Shown here in pieces: positions 46,121 through 55,424 of a stretch of DNA of 64,000 bases. The stretch comes from Marinilabilia rubra (GTDB lineage Bacteria; Bacteroidota; Bacteroidia; Bacteroidales; Marinilabiliaceae): the NCBI RefSeq assembly GCF_003121985.1, contig NZ_QEWP01000002.1, forward strand, positions 1-64,000, given 5' to 3'. Position 1 is the first letter of the stretch. Every line of letters starts with the position of its first letter. The notes beneath the pieces were generated by a model. That model did no database searches, was not told where the DNA came from, and was given only the letters and a program-made list of their open reading frames with translations. Made by a program: the position numbers and the translations under genes.

Positions 46121-47824
46121 CTAAAATCTTGCAAATCCCTTATAATTCACCCAATCAAAATCAGCATAATCTTGTGAGTTTGCACCATTACTGGTGGCAT
46201 ATACTCCCAGGTAAGCTCCTGTGTATTTTTTGCTCAAAATGTAATTCGCTTTAGTTTGCTCAATAAGGTTGAATTCAGCCCCATTCAATGAGTAATAAAA
46301 AAGATAGCTGTGGTTTTCAGATTTAACCATAAAAGTAATTTCTTTACTATAGTTTGGAATCTCTTGTTTTTTAAGTATCCGGGGTTTAGAATTTGGCTCA
46401 GCAAGTTTAAGCTGAAGCATGTATTTATTATTCTCCTTAACTACGGTCAAGGTGAAATAATTATCATCTTTTTGAAAGAGGCATATTCCTGCTTCAGAGT
46501 TATTGGATTTGGGATGGAAATTCATTTTTGCCTGGTATTCGAAATCACTTTCTGTTTGCCTAAAGCCCATTAAACTTGCTCTTCCACGTTCTTTTATTAC
46601 ATTCGGATGGGTGTATAATCTAAGATGCCCCTTATTGTCACTTAGAGAATACATGTTGGAGGTTGGAACTCTTCTGAAATTCCAGGCAAGTTTTAATTTC
46701 TCATAACCGAAATTATCAATGAAACCGGGATTTCTTTTTTGAAATGTAGCATCAAATGGTACAGGATTAAAGCGCTCTACTCTGCCGGTCTGAGGTGCAG
46801 CAACAGGCCACTCGTATTGAGTTTCTTTCCAGGGAAACGGTTCTTTTTCCCATTGAACAGAAACAAGATGTGTTTCTCGCCCCATATTCGAAGCTCGATC
46901 TTCATCTCCTCTAATGCCTAAAGCAACCATATACCATCGGCCATCATTTAGCTCAATTAAATCGGCATGCCCTGTACTGTGAACCCAATTGTCATACGAA
47001 AGATGTCTTGATGTAAGGATGGGATTTCTTTCATTGGATAGAAACGGACCTGTTATTGAATCGCTTACAGCAATCATCACTGCATGATTAAAACTTGTTC
47101 CACCTTCAGCCACCATCAGATAGTAACGATTATCTCTTTTATACATATGCGGTCCCTCTACCCATACTCCGCCACAAGCACCCCGCCACAAGTAATGTCT
47201 TGGGCCGGTTAATTCCCAGTTATCCATATCGATTTCCTGCAACCAAATCTCCCCCTCTCCTTCAAAGTTTGGATTTTCCGGTGAATGAGTGCCTACATAC
47301 CAAACTCTACCATCATCATCAAAAATAATATCCGGGTCTATACCAGGTGCACCCTTCAAAACATGAGGGTCTGACCAGGGACCTTCCGGGTTCTCAGCAG
47401 TGATAATAAAATTAACAAAATGGGTTGTTTGATCAGCTTCATTATAATAAACATTAGTAGTGATAATGTAAAACCTGCCATTACTATACCGGATTGTTGG
47501 CGCATGAATTCCACCGTTGGACTGCACATCTACAAGGTTCACTTCATTTGTGCATTGCTCTTCTCTATGCAAACCGTAACCTATAAGCTCCCAATTAATA
47601 AGGTCTTTACTTTTATGAATAGGCAGTCCTGGGAAATATTCAAAAGAAGAATTCACGATATAGAAAGTATCATCAACTTTGCAGATAGATGGATCCGGAA
47701 AACCTCCGGGAATAATTGGATTGACAAATGAATTTTGTGGAGGTAGAATCTGCGCCCTTGATTCATGGCTATATACTGTTATTGAACAAATAAAAATAAA
47801 CAGTAGTAATAGTTTTTTTCCCAT
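46121..47824 (-). CDS. GH43-family glycosidase with C-terminal beta-sandwich
   Basis: A 567-residue secreted enzyme (signal peptide LLLLFIFICSITVYSHESRAQ). Five-bladed propeller signature: GGFPDPS (base Asp), GIDPDIIFDD (pKa Asp) and WVEGPHMYKRD (acid Glu), plus HSTGHADLIE. The C-terminal ~200 residues form the beta-sandwich found in beta-xylosidase/arabinofuranosidase members. Likely cleaves arabinosyl or xylosyl links. I chose the start at 47824 because MGKKLLLLF begins the signal peptide; an upstream ATG at 47851 adds nine residues. First gene of the GH43-sulfatase-GH127 operon. Confidence 0.9.
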   Translation of the reverse strand: MGKKLLLLFIFICSITVYSHESRAQILPPQNSFVNPIIPGGFPDPSICKVDDTFYIVNSSFEYFPGLPIHKSKDLINWELIGYGLHREEQCTNEVNLVDVQSNGGIHAPTIRYSNGRFYIITTNVYYNEADQTTHFVNFIITAENPEGPWSDPHVLKGAPGIDPDIIFDDDGRVWYVGTHSPENPNFEGEGEIWLQEIDMDNWELTGPRHYLWRGACGGVWVEGPHMYKRDNRYYLMVAEGGTSFNHAVMIAVSDSITGPFLSNERNPILTSRHLSYDNWVHSTGHADLIELNDGRWYMVALGIRGDEDRASNMGRETHLVSVQWEKEPFPWKETQYEWPVAAPQTGRVERFNPVPFDATFQKRNPGFIDNFGYEKLKLAWNFRRVPTSNMYSLSDNKGHLRLYTHPNVIKERGRASLMGFRQTESDFEYQAKMNFHPKSNNSEAGICLFQKDDNYFTLTVVKENNKYMLQLKLAEPNSKPRILKKQEIPNYSKEITFMVKSENHSYLFYYSLNGAEFNLIEQTKANYILSKKYTGAYLGVYATSNGANSQDYADFDWVNYKGFARF

Positions 47825-48069
47825 TTTCTGAAGTTTCTTAATGTACCACAACTTTATAGTAAATAAACTTTATTTCAAAATCAATTTTACATCATCAAAG
47901 AAACAACACAAGCAATGCGCAATCAACCTTCATATTGCGAATTTCAGGTACTCCATTGAAAACCTATATCAGAAGCATCCAACATTCATAATGTAAAACC
48001 TAATTTGAAACCATGGACATGCTTAAGTGTCATTAAAATTTCACGTTTAACTAGTCGTGAAAGATGAAA

Positions 48070-48918
48070 CTAGATCACGTACTTTTTTCGGTATTCATTT
48101 GGAGAAATCCCTTTTAATTCCCGGAACCTTTTATTAAAATTAGAAAGACTATTATATCCACTTTCAAAGGCAATTTCCGATACGTTTTTATCTGTTTCAA
48201 TAAGCAGTTTGCCAGCATATCCGATACGTATTTGATTTACAAAACTGGAGAAAGTGCGATTAGTGCTCTTTTTGAAATAATGGCAAAAAGCAGAAACATT
48301 CATATTTAAAATCTCTGCAGCAACATTTACGTCCAGTTCATTACTCATATTTTGATAAATATAGTTTAGAACCTTATCAATGCGACGTTTTAGCAATTGC
48401 TGGTTTTTAAAACTAAACGATGATAAAACCTCAAATTTGGAAGAATGAGCTAAATCGTTTAAGATTTGCAGAAGACAAATAAATCTTTCGAAGCCTTCCA
48501 GCTCTAATATTTTTTTAAGCTTCTTTTTTAAGGAATCAGATAACTCTCCAAAAAAGACTCCATTATCTGCTTGTGACAACAGTCTTGTGACTTCCTTAAA
48601 CTCAACCAAATCTCCAATACGATCAAAAAAAAGTTCCTTACTAAACTGAATCACTACTGCATCAATCTCATTGTTTTGTATCCAGCAGTGGGGAAGGTTC
48701 TCGCCGACCAATACCAAATCATTTTTCTTAAAAAAACCGATATGGTCTCCAACAAATCTTTTACCCTCCCCCCGTGTAATAATAACAATCTCAAACTCCG
48801 GATGAAAGTGATAGGGTCTGTATTCTTGTTGGTTTTTGTGCTCGATAACCTTAAATGATGAATTTTTATTCTTGTCTATCTTTTCGTAAGAAGGTTTCAT
48901 ATAAAAGATTTTGGACAT
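48070..48918 (-). CDS. AraC-family regulator with cupin sensor (copy 2)
   Basis: A 282-residue paralogue of the regulator at 41578: cupin domain (YHFHPEFEIVIITRGEG ... VGENLPHCW) and AraC DNA-binding domain (VNVAAEILNMNVSAFCHYFKKSTN, KNVSEIAFESGYNSLSNFNKRFRELKGISPNEYRKKY). Divergent from the plus-strand corrinoid/GH13 operon at 49080 and upstream of the GH43 operon on the same strand; either or both may be its targets. The start may alternatively be at 48900. Confidence 0.85.
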   Translation of the reverse strand: MSKIFYMKPSYEKIDKNKNSSFKVIEHKNQQEYRPYHFHPEFEIVIITRGEGKRFVGDHIGFFKKNDLVLVGENLPHCWIQNNEIDAVVIQFSKELFFDRIGDLVEFKEVTRLLSQADNGVFFGELSDSLKKKLKKILELEGFERFICLLQILNDLAHSSKFEVLSSFSFKNQQLLKRRIDKVLNYIYQNMSNELDVNVAAEILNMNVSAFCHYFKKSTNRTFSSFVNQIRIGYAGKLLIETDKNVSEIAFESGYNSLSNFNKRFRELKGISPNEYRKKYVI

Positions 48919-48961
48919 TCAGCCTTAATAAACACAAATACTTTAGTGAATTTATCTATCC

Positions 48962-48992
48962 TAAAAATACAATAAAATTCAATCAAGTACAA
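48962..48992 (-). promoter_or_regulatory. Candidate promoter of the AraC gene at 48070
   Basis: On the minus strand TTG (48992-48990), 20 bp, then TATTTTTA (48969-48962), close to the Bacteroidota consensus; 44 bp upstream of the start at 48918. Confidence 0.35.
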
Positions 48993-49079
48993 CTTATCGT
49001 CAATACCAAGGTAGCATTAAACAGTTTTCATTAATTCCTTTGTAAAAAGCTAATTAATTCATTTCAAAAATCTCATAAT

Positions 49080-50081
49080 ATGACAAAATTAGAAATATTC
49101 AACCAGTTGGTTAATGAAGGAAAATCATCTGATAAAGTTATATTCCGGCCTATTTTAATGCAATTTGCGGCCGAATATATAGGTAGTAACTATGGCGAAT
49201 TCGCTGCTGATTATAAAGTATTAGCAGAAGCCAATTACCGATGCTTCGAAGACTTTGATACCGATATGCTTGGATTAATTTCCGACCCCTACCGTGAAAC
49301 AAGTGCTTTTGGAGCAAAGGTTAAATTTATCAAAGACGGTGTTCCCAGATGTGAAGATCACATTGTAACATCTATTAACGACATTAAAAATCTTAGAAAT
49401 CCAGATGTTACTAAAACTGAAAGAACGTTGGATAGAATCAAAGCCGCAGAATTACTCTCTAAAAAAACACAGGGGAATGTTCCTATTATCGGTTGGGTAG
49501 AAGGCCCATTAGCTGAAGCATGCGATTTAGCGGGCATGGATAAGATGCTCATGAACCTGATGATGGATCCTGATTTTGCCAACCTATTGATGGATAAATG
49601 CCTTGACACAGCAAAAGATTTTGCAAAAGTCCAAATTGATTCAGGCTGTCATATTATTGGTATTGGTGATGCCGTATGTTCACAAATTGACGCTATGACT
49701 TATGAAACCTATGTAAAGGAACGACATAAAGAATTGATATCTTACATCCATGAGTTGGGAGGAAAAGTAAAATTACATATCTGTGGCGATACCAGTCACT
49801 TATTACCTCAGTATACCGAACACAATCTGGACATACTTGATTTGGACTGGCAAGTTGATATGGCACATGCGCGAGAAATACTGGGCGAGAAAGTTATTCT
49901 GTGCGGAAACCTTGATCCTACCATTATCATGAGCAAGACTCAGGATGAAGTCTTCCAGTTAAGCAAGGATATCGTTGAAACATATAGAAACGAACGCGTG
50001 ATCCTGTCTGGTGGATGTGAGATTTCAGCTTTAACGCCATATGAGAACTTAAAAGCCATGAGTATGGCAACTAAATCATAA
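49080..50081 (+). CDS. MtaA/MtbA-like URO-D-superfamily methyltransferase
   Basis: A 333-residue zinc methyltransferase-like protein. It has the complete zinc pattern: LHICGDTSH (H-x-C) and a late cysteine in LSGGCEISALTPYENL, as in MtaA/MtbA, which move methyl groups between a corrinoid protein and a thiol or other acceptor. It is closer to those than to HemE. It opens an operon with GH13 (16 bp downstream), MFS porter, corrinoid protein and activation proteins. Probably transfers a methyl group from a sugar-derived substrate to the corrinoid protein, or from it to an acceptor. Confidence 0.8.
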   Translation: MTKLEIFNQLVNEGKSSDKVIFRPILMQFAAEYIGSNYGEFAADYKVLAEANYRCFEDFDTDMLGLISDPYRETSAFGAKVKFIKDGVPRCEDHIVTSINDIKNLRNPDVTKTERTLDRIKAAELLSKKTQGNVPIIGWVEGPLAEACDLAGMDKMLMNLMMDPDFANLLMDKCLDTAKDFAKVQIDSGCHIIGIGDAVCSQIDAMTYETYVKERHKELISYIHELGGKVKLHICGDTSHLLPQYTEHNLDILDLDWQVDMAHAREILGEKVILCGNLDPTIIMSKTQDEVFQLSKDIVETYRNERVILSGGCEISALTPYENLKAMSMATKS

Positions 50082-50097
50082 CCAAAAAATATCAGCT

Positions 50098-51741
50098 ATG
50101 TTAAGGTTTTTATTTATATGCGTTGCGATATTCTCTTTTTGCTTCACCAACATGGTGCAAAGCCAGAATAAAAAGGATAATAAAGGATGGCACGATGAAA
50201 TCATCTATCATGTTTTCCAACGCAGCTTCTATGATTCAAATGGAGATAAATATGGTGACCTGAATGGTTTTATTCAGAAGCTGGATTACCTGAAGGAGTT
50301 AGGAGTAACTACTATTTTATTTACGCCGCTTTATGAATCTGATTTCTACCATAATTACTTTCCAACTGATTATGCGAAAATTGATCCGGAATATGGTACG
50401 ATGGAAGAATATATTGCTTTTGTCAAGGCAGTACATGAAAAAGACATGAAATTTTTGATGGATATGGAAACCCAGTATGCACAAAGTGGTCATATCTGGT
50501 TCGATGATTCTTATCGAAATCCGCAATCTCAATATGCTGATTTTATTTATTACTCAGACAGTGCTCATCAATATCCTGAGCAAATTTTCATGCCGACCAA
50601 ATCGGAATTATTCGATTTTAACCTTTGGCCAGGTAAAAAACGCAACATTGTGTTTTTAGACCTTAATAATACAAAGGTTAAACTATGGATGAAAGACTTT
50701 TATGCCTTCTGGGTCGATCCTAATAAAGATGGAAAATTTGATGATGGTGTAGACGGCTTCAGGATTGATCATATTATGGATGATCTGGATTACAAAGGCT
50801 TGTTTGTAAATATGTATTCAGAGTTCTGGAATCCTATTTTTAAACATTGTAAAAATATCAATCCTGACTTGTTTGTTTTAGGCGAACAATCCAATTGGAA
50901 TCATTATGGAGATAAAATGATAAAGGAAAGTGGTGCCGACGCGTCTTTTAGCTTTCCATTACGTTTTGCGCTTGCCGGTAGCAAAGGCGTTCACGACATG
51001 TACACGGATCCTGATAAGGAGGGAGTAAATATGAATCCCTACAGAATCATCAAAGAAGTACAGGCAACCATGCAACGATTTAGTGATGACACCTATAGTA
51101 TTAACTTCTTAGAAAATCATGATACCAATCGCTGGGCAAGTGTTGTCAACAATAACAACAAACAAATCAGAATAGGTGCTGTATTAAACCTTCTCTTACC
51201 TGGGGTTCCTTCCATCTATTATGGTCAGGAATTAGGCATGTCAGGTACAACAGGTATTTGGAATTCAGATGCTAATCACATTCCTGTTCGTGAAGCTTTT
51301 CCCTGGAGTGCCAATCCTCATGCAGATGGGATGGCTGCCTTTTATGAGAACACGGGAGAATGGTGGGATAACTCAATATATGTCAATGGTGTGGCAAAGC
51401 AGATTTCATTATCTAATCAGATGAGTGATCCCAATTCATTGTGGCACCTTTATAAGAGCTTAATCAATATACGTAAATCCAATCCTTCTTTGATGTTTGG
51501 AGATTTCACCCCAATTGAATCAGTACCTTTTGAGATATTAGCCTATTCAAGAATCTATGAGAACAATGAAGTTACAATTGTCCTCAATTTATCAAATAAG
51601 GAAATCACGATTGAAATGCAATTAAATGGCAAACAGTTGATTAACGAGGGCGCTACCCTTAAAAATAAAAAGTTAATACTTAAACCTTATAGCTTCTTAG
51701 TAACTAAAAGCACTAAAAATGAACAGTTCAAAAACATCTAA
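50098..51741 (+). CDS. Secreted GH13-family enzyme with atypical region I
   Basis: A 547-residue alpha-amylase-family protein with a signal peptide (FLFICVAIFSFCFTNMVQS). Catalytic residues are visible in DGVDGFRIDHIMD (nucleophile Asp), FVLGEQSNW (acid Glu) and FLENHDTNRW (third Asp). Region I, normally D-x-x-x-N-H, reads FLMDMETQYA, so the usual Asn-His is absent. Its end overlaps the MFS gene by 23 bp, and a methyltransferase gene ends 16 bp upstream, linking alpha-glycoside cleavage to uptake and methyl transfer. A subfamily on unusual alpha-glucosides is likely. Confidence 0.85.
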   Translation: MLRFLFICVAIFSFCFTNMVQSQNKKDNKGWHDEIIYHVFQRSFYDSNGDKYGDLNGFIQKLDYLKELGVTTILFTPLYESDFYHNYFPTDYAKIDPEYGTMEEYIAFVKAVHEKDMKFLMDMETQYAQSGHIWFDDSYRNPQSQYADFIYYSDSAHQYPEQIFMPTKSELFDFNLWPGKKRNIVFLDLNNTKVKLWMKDFYAFWVDPNKDGKFDDGVDGFRIDHIMDDLDYKGLFVNMYSEFWNPIFKHCKNINPDLFVLGEQSNWNHYGDKMIKESGADASFSFPLRFALAGSKGVHDMYTDPDKEGVNMNPYRIIKEVQATMQRFSDDTYSINFLENHDTNRWASVVNNNNKQIRIGAVLNLLLPGVPSIYYGQELGMSGTTGIWNSDANHIPVREAFPWSANPHADGMAAFYENTGEWWDNSIYVNGVAKQISLSNQMSDPNSLWHLYKSLINIRKSNPSLMFGDFTPIESVPFEILAYSRIYENNEVTIVLNLSNKEITIEMQLNGKQLINEGATLKNKKLILKPYSFLVTKSTKNEQFKNI

Positions 51742-53083
51742 TTATATATACTGGGTAACCTTTGTTGCCATTAATGGTGGATTCCTATTTGGCCTAAATA
51801 TGGCTGGTATTTCCGGGGCAATTTCCTTTTTAAAAGAGCAATTTGCATTAAGTGACTTAAGCCTTGGCTTTACGGTCAGTTCCATCATGTTAGGATGCTT
51901 AATAGGAAGTTGGTTTGCCGGTGGTTTTAGCGATAAATATGGAAGAAAAAAGGCATTGATCGTAGCCGCCATCCTCTTTATTGTATCTGCACTGGGCTGT
52001 GCCTTGTCGCAATCTACAATCGTCTTTATCACATCCAGAATTATTTCCGGATTAGCGGTAGGAGCCGTTTCTGTTTTATGTCCCACTTATATCTCAGAAA
52101 TTGCACCGGCCGATAAAAGAGGAACACTGGTGTCGATGCAGCAATTTGCTATCGTAACAGGTATCTTATTAGCCTATGTTTTTGATTATTTTTTATTGGA
52201 TTTCAATTATCAATGGCGCTTAATGATGGGGATACCAGCCGTCTTCGGCCTTTTTTTCCTTACTTTCTTGTTGAGTTCATTCCCTGAAAGTCCGCGTTGG
52301 CTATTCAATAATAATAAGGAGGAGAAAGCTAAAAAGATTCTATCGAACATTTTTGGAAGTGATTACGCCGAAAGCGAGTTAAAAAGCATGAAAGATTCAA
52401 CCAATCAAAACGAAACCAATTCAGCTAAGTTGAGTGATTTATTTAATGGACGGATTTTTAAAGTCCTTGTTATCGGTACGTTCTTAGCCATTTTTTCACA
52501 GATAACGGGGATCAATGCGGTTATTAACTACGCCCCTACCATATTTCAAAAAATTGGATTTGGTGGCGGCTCTGCCTTGATTCAATCAATTTTTATTGGT
52601 ATTATATGTTTGGCATCTACTTTTATAGCTATTTGGCTTATTGATTTAAAGGGACGTAAAGTATTATTATTATTCGGCTCAGTAGGAATGACATTAGGCT
52701 TAGCCTATCTGACTTATTCCTTTATGTTTCCCAATAATAAATCACTAGGCATACTGATTTCAATTTTAGGTTATGTGGCCTTTTATTCTGCCTCAATGGC
52801 ACCTGTTATGTGGGTAGTGAACTCTGAATTGTTTCCTAATTTATATCGTGGTATTGCCATGTCGTTCGCAACGGCTGTCAGTTGGATTTTTACCATCCTA
52901 ACTGTTCAGTTCTTCCCATACATGCTGAATCAATTAGGAGGACACCTTACTTTCGGATTTTTCGGCGCATTTAGTTTGCTATCACTTCTCTTTGTACTCA
53001 AATATATTCCTGAAACAAAAGGTAAGTCTTTAGAGGAGATCGAGAAAGAAATGTTATCAGATAAAGTTTCATCTAATAATTAA
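51719..53083 (+). CDS. MFS sugar porter (copy 1)
   Basis: A 454-residue inner-membrane transporter of the sugar porter family with 12 predicted helices: GGFSDKYGRKKAL in loop 2-3, PESPRWL after helix 6, QITGINAVINYAPTIF in helix 7 and PETKGKSLEEIE at the end. It imports a monosaccharide or short sugar, likely with protons. It overlaps the GH13 gene by 23 bp, so it probably takes up that enzyme's product. Closely similar to the porter at 59327. Confidence 0.92.
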   Translation: MNSSKTSNYIYWVTFVAINGGFLFGLNMAGISGAISFLKEQFALSDLSLGFTVSSIMLGCLIGSWFAGGFSDKYGRKKALIVAAILFIVSALGCALSQSTIVFITSRIISGLAVGAVSVLCPTYISEIAPADKRGTLVSMQQFAIVTGILLAYVFDYFLLDFNYQWRLMMGIPAVFGLFFLTFLLSSFPESPRWLFNNNKEEKAKKILSNIFGSDYAESELKSMKDSTNQNETNSAKLSDLFNGRIFKVLVIGTFLAIFSQITGINAVINYAPTIFQKIGFGGGSALIQSIFIGIICLASTFIAIWLIDLKGRKVLLLFGSVGMTLGLAYLTYSFMFPNNKSLGILISILGYVAFYSASMAPVMWVVNSELFPNLYRGIAMSFATAVSWIFTILTVQFFPYMLNQLGGHLTFGFFGAFSLLSLLFVLKYIPETKGKSLEEIEKEMLSDKVSSNN

Positions 53084-53242
53084 GAATATTCTGCTTTTAA
53101 ATGTGCATCAGGATAATCCAATGATAAGATAACATATATATCAGACAATATTCTGATTGAATAAGAATATTGATTTTCAAATCTTTGCTGTATAATTTCA
53201 GAAAAAACAAGCGCATTATTAACTCATTTATTTACTGAAACC

Positions 53243-53911
53243 ATGGAAAATTTATTAGAAAAGATTGCCACATGTATTGAATTTGGTAAGATAAACAAAG
53301 CCGCTCCTTTCCCTCCTGACATGAAAGGCGAAGACGGTGCTGATGAATTAACCCAACAAGCCATTGAGAAAGGCATAGCTCCGGGGGAAATTCTCTCAAA
53401 CGGATTGATGCCAGGCATGGAAAGAGTAGGTGTCAAATTCCGTGAAAATAAAGTATTTGTACCTCAGGTTTTAATGAGTGCTAAAGCTATGAGTGCTGCA
53501 ATGTTACATTTAAAACCATTCTTTGCTACCGGGGCGGCCGGGCGTAAAGGAACGTTTATTATCGGAACTGTTGAGGGTGACCTGCATGATATTGGTAAAA
53601 ACCTGGTGGCAATGATGGTAGAAGGTAACGGCTACGAAGTTATTGATTTGGGAACCGATGTAAAAGCTGAAAAGTTTATCGAAACGGCTGAGAAATATCC
53701 TAATAGTGTAATTGGCCTATCTGCACTTTTAACAACCACCATGGCTAACATGGAAAAAATAGTGAAATCAGTTAAAGAAAGGAACGCAGACAGAAAAGTA
53801 TGTATAGGTGGTGCTCCCGTTAACCAGGATTTCTGTGACAAAATCGGAGCAGATAGCTATAATCCGGACCCTCAGGGAGTGGTGGAATTTTTAAATACTC
53901 TGGCATCATAA
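53243..53911 (+). CDS. Corrinoid (B12-binding) methyltransferase protein
   Basis: A 222-residue cobalamin carrier. Residues 1-90 are the helical cap domain (ILSNGLMPGMERVGVKF); residues ~100-222 are the Rossmann B12-binding domain with D113-x-H115-x-x-G118 (GDLHDIGKN), where H115 is the lower cobalt ligand, then a central strand segment VIGLSALLTTTM. Same architecture as MtaC/MtbC/MttC. It would accept a methyl group from substrate through a partner methyltransferase. It stands 159 bp after the MFS gene and 59 bp before the next URO-D gene. Confidence 0.93.
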   Translation: MENLLEKIATCIEFGKINKAAPFPPDMKGEDGADELTQQAIEKGIAPGEILSNGLMPGMERVGVKFRENKVFVPQVLMSAKAMSAAMLHLKPFFATGAAGRKGTFIIGTVEGDLHDIGKNLVAMMVEGNGYEVIDLGTDVKAEKFIETAEKYPNSVIGLSALLTTTMANMEKIVKSVKERNADRKVCIGGAPVNQDFCDKIGADSYNPDPQGVVEFLNTLAS

Positions 53912-53970
53912 ACCTGTCAATCTTTGTAAGCCCATAATAATCAGTATTTATCAACTAACGAGTAACTTTT

Positions 53971-55329
53971 ATGAAAGGTTTAGAATTAATAAAAAAAGCA
54001 ATGAAGCTCGAGAAAGTCGAGCGCATACCATGGGTGCCATTCGTTGGTGCGCATGCCGGTAGTCTCCTTGGGCTCACAGCCACTGAATTTCTACAATCAA
54101 CTGGAAAAATAGTAGAAGGTGTTAATAAGGCCATAGAATTATACAAGCCCGATGGTATTCCTGTTGCATTTGACCTGCAGATAGAGGCCGAAGCATTGGG
54201 CTGTAAACTGGCTTGGGCAGATGACAATCCGCCTGCTGTTATTTCTCATCCACTAACAGAAGGATTAACTGTTGATGACCTGCAAGTACCATGCCCTTGC
54301 AAAGGACGCATTCCAATGGTGATGGAAGCAACCAGACAATTAAGGGAACAACATCCTGAAATGGCACTTTATGGATTAATCACCGGTCCTTTTACATTAG
54401 CCCTTCACCTGTTGGGTACCGATATTTTTATGCAGATGATGATGGATCCGGATGCCACCAATAAGTTAATGCGTTTTACAACTGATGTAGCCAAGATGAT
54501 GGCAAGTAATTACATTGAAGCCGGGGCTGATGTGATTGCTATTGTTGATCCGATGACCAGCCAGATTGACCCGATGAGTTTTGAAACATTCGTTTCGCCT
54601 CATGTAAAAGAGATCAATGATTTTATTCGAGAAGCAAACGCATTAAGCTCATTCTTTGTATGTGGCAACGCCCAGCAAAATATTGAAGTCATGTGCCAAA
54701 CCAATCCTGACAATATCTCCATCGACGAGAATATTCCTTTAGACTTTGTTCGTGATATGGCATTAAAGCATAATGTTTCGTTCGGTGGAAATATTAAGCT
54801 GACTGTGGTATTATTAATGGGTGATGAAGAAGCATCGCGCAGAGATGCCCTTGAATGTATGGATATTGGTGGTAAGAAAGGCTTTATACTTGCACCAGGA
54901 TGCGACTTGGCCATGGAAACACCTCAGGAAAATTTAATAGCCATATCCGAACTCATCCATAACGAGGTACTTCAGGGTGAATTAAGAGCTTCGGAAGCCA
55001 CTACCGACAATATTGAATTATTGGATCTGACGAATCATTGGAACAATAAGAAAGTCATCATTGATGTCATTACCTTAGATTCATCGTCGTGCGCACCATG
55101 CCAATACATGGTTAAGGCATTGGAACGAGCATCAGAATCTTATGGTGAGCAGGTTATTTATAAAGAGCACAGCATCAAAGAAAAAAAAGGTGTTCAGATG
55201 ATGGCAACCTTAGGTGTTAAAAATATTCCAACAATTGTAATAGATGGTAACGTGGAGTTTATCTCACAGATACCACCAATCAATGATATCAAGGCTAAAA
55301 TTGATCATTATCTGAAAAACAAAAACTAG
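53971..55329 (+). CDS. URO-D-type methyltransferase fused to a thioredoxin-like domain
   Basis: A 452-residue fusion. Residues ~1-345 are a MtaA/URO-D-like barrel with FVCGNAQQNIEVM and LAPGCDLAMETPQEN; the usual H-x-C appears as F-V-C, so the first zinc ligand of the triad is missing or replaced. Residues ~360-452 are a thioredoxin-like fold with C374-A-P-C377 and the cis-proline region GVKNIPTIVIDG. This pairing suggests a dithiol that accepts the methyl group or keeps the corrinoid or thiol centre reduced. It directly follows the corrinoid protein gene. Confidence 0.8.
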   Translation: MKGLELIKKAMKLEKVERIPWVPFVGAHAGSLLGLTATEFLQSTGKIVEGVNKAIELYKPDGIPVAFDLQIEAEALGCKLAWADDNPPAVISHPLTEGLTVDDLQVPCPCKGRIPMVMEATRQLREQHPEMALYGLITGPFTLALHLLGTDIFMQMMMDPDATNKLMRFTTDVAKMMASNYIEAGADVIAIVDPMTSQIDPMSFETFVSPHVKEINDFIREANALSSFFVCGNAQQNIEVMCQTNPDNISIDENIPLDFVRDMALKHNVSFGGNIKLTVVLLMGDEEASRRDALECMDIGGKKGFILAPGCDLAMETPQENLIAISELIHNEVLQGELRASEATTDNIELLDLTNHWNNKKVIIDVITLDSSSCAPCQYMVKALERASESYGEQVIYKEHSIKEKKGVQMMATLGVKNIPTIVIDGNVEFISQIPPINDIKAKIDHYLKNKN

Positions 55330-55366
55330 CTTACAAATCACTGGTTTGTCAATACATAAACAGTCT

Positions 55367-55398
55367 GATGAAGGTTTCGTCATTATGAAACCTTCATC
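55367..55398. terminator. Hairpin between the URO-D fusion and CobW genes
   Basis: GATGAAGGTTTC (55367-55378) pairs with GAAACCTTCATC (55387-55398). A weak T-run follows, so this is either an attenuator or a partial terminator within the operon. Confidence 0.5.
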
Positions 55399-55424
55399 TT
55401 CGTATAGCTAATGTGAATGATAAA

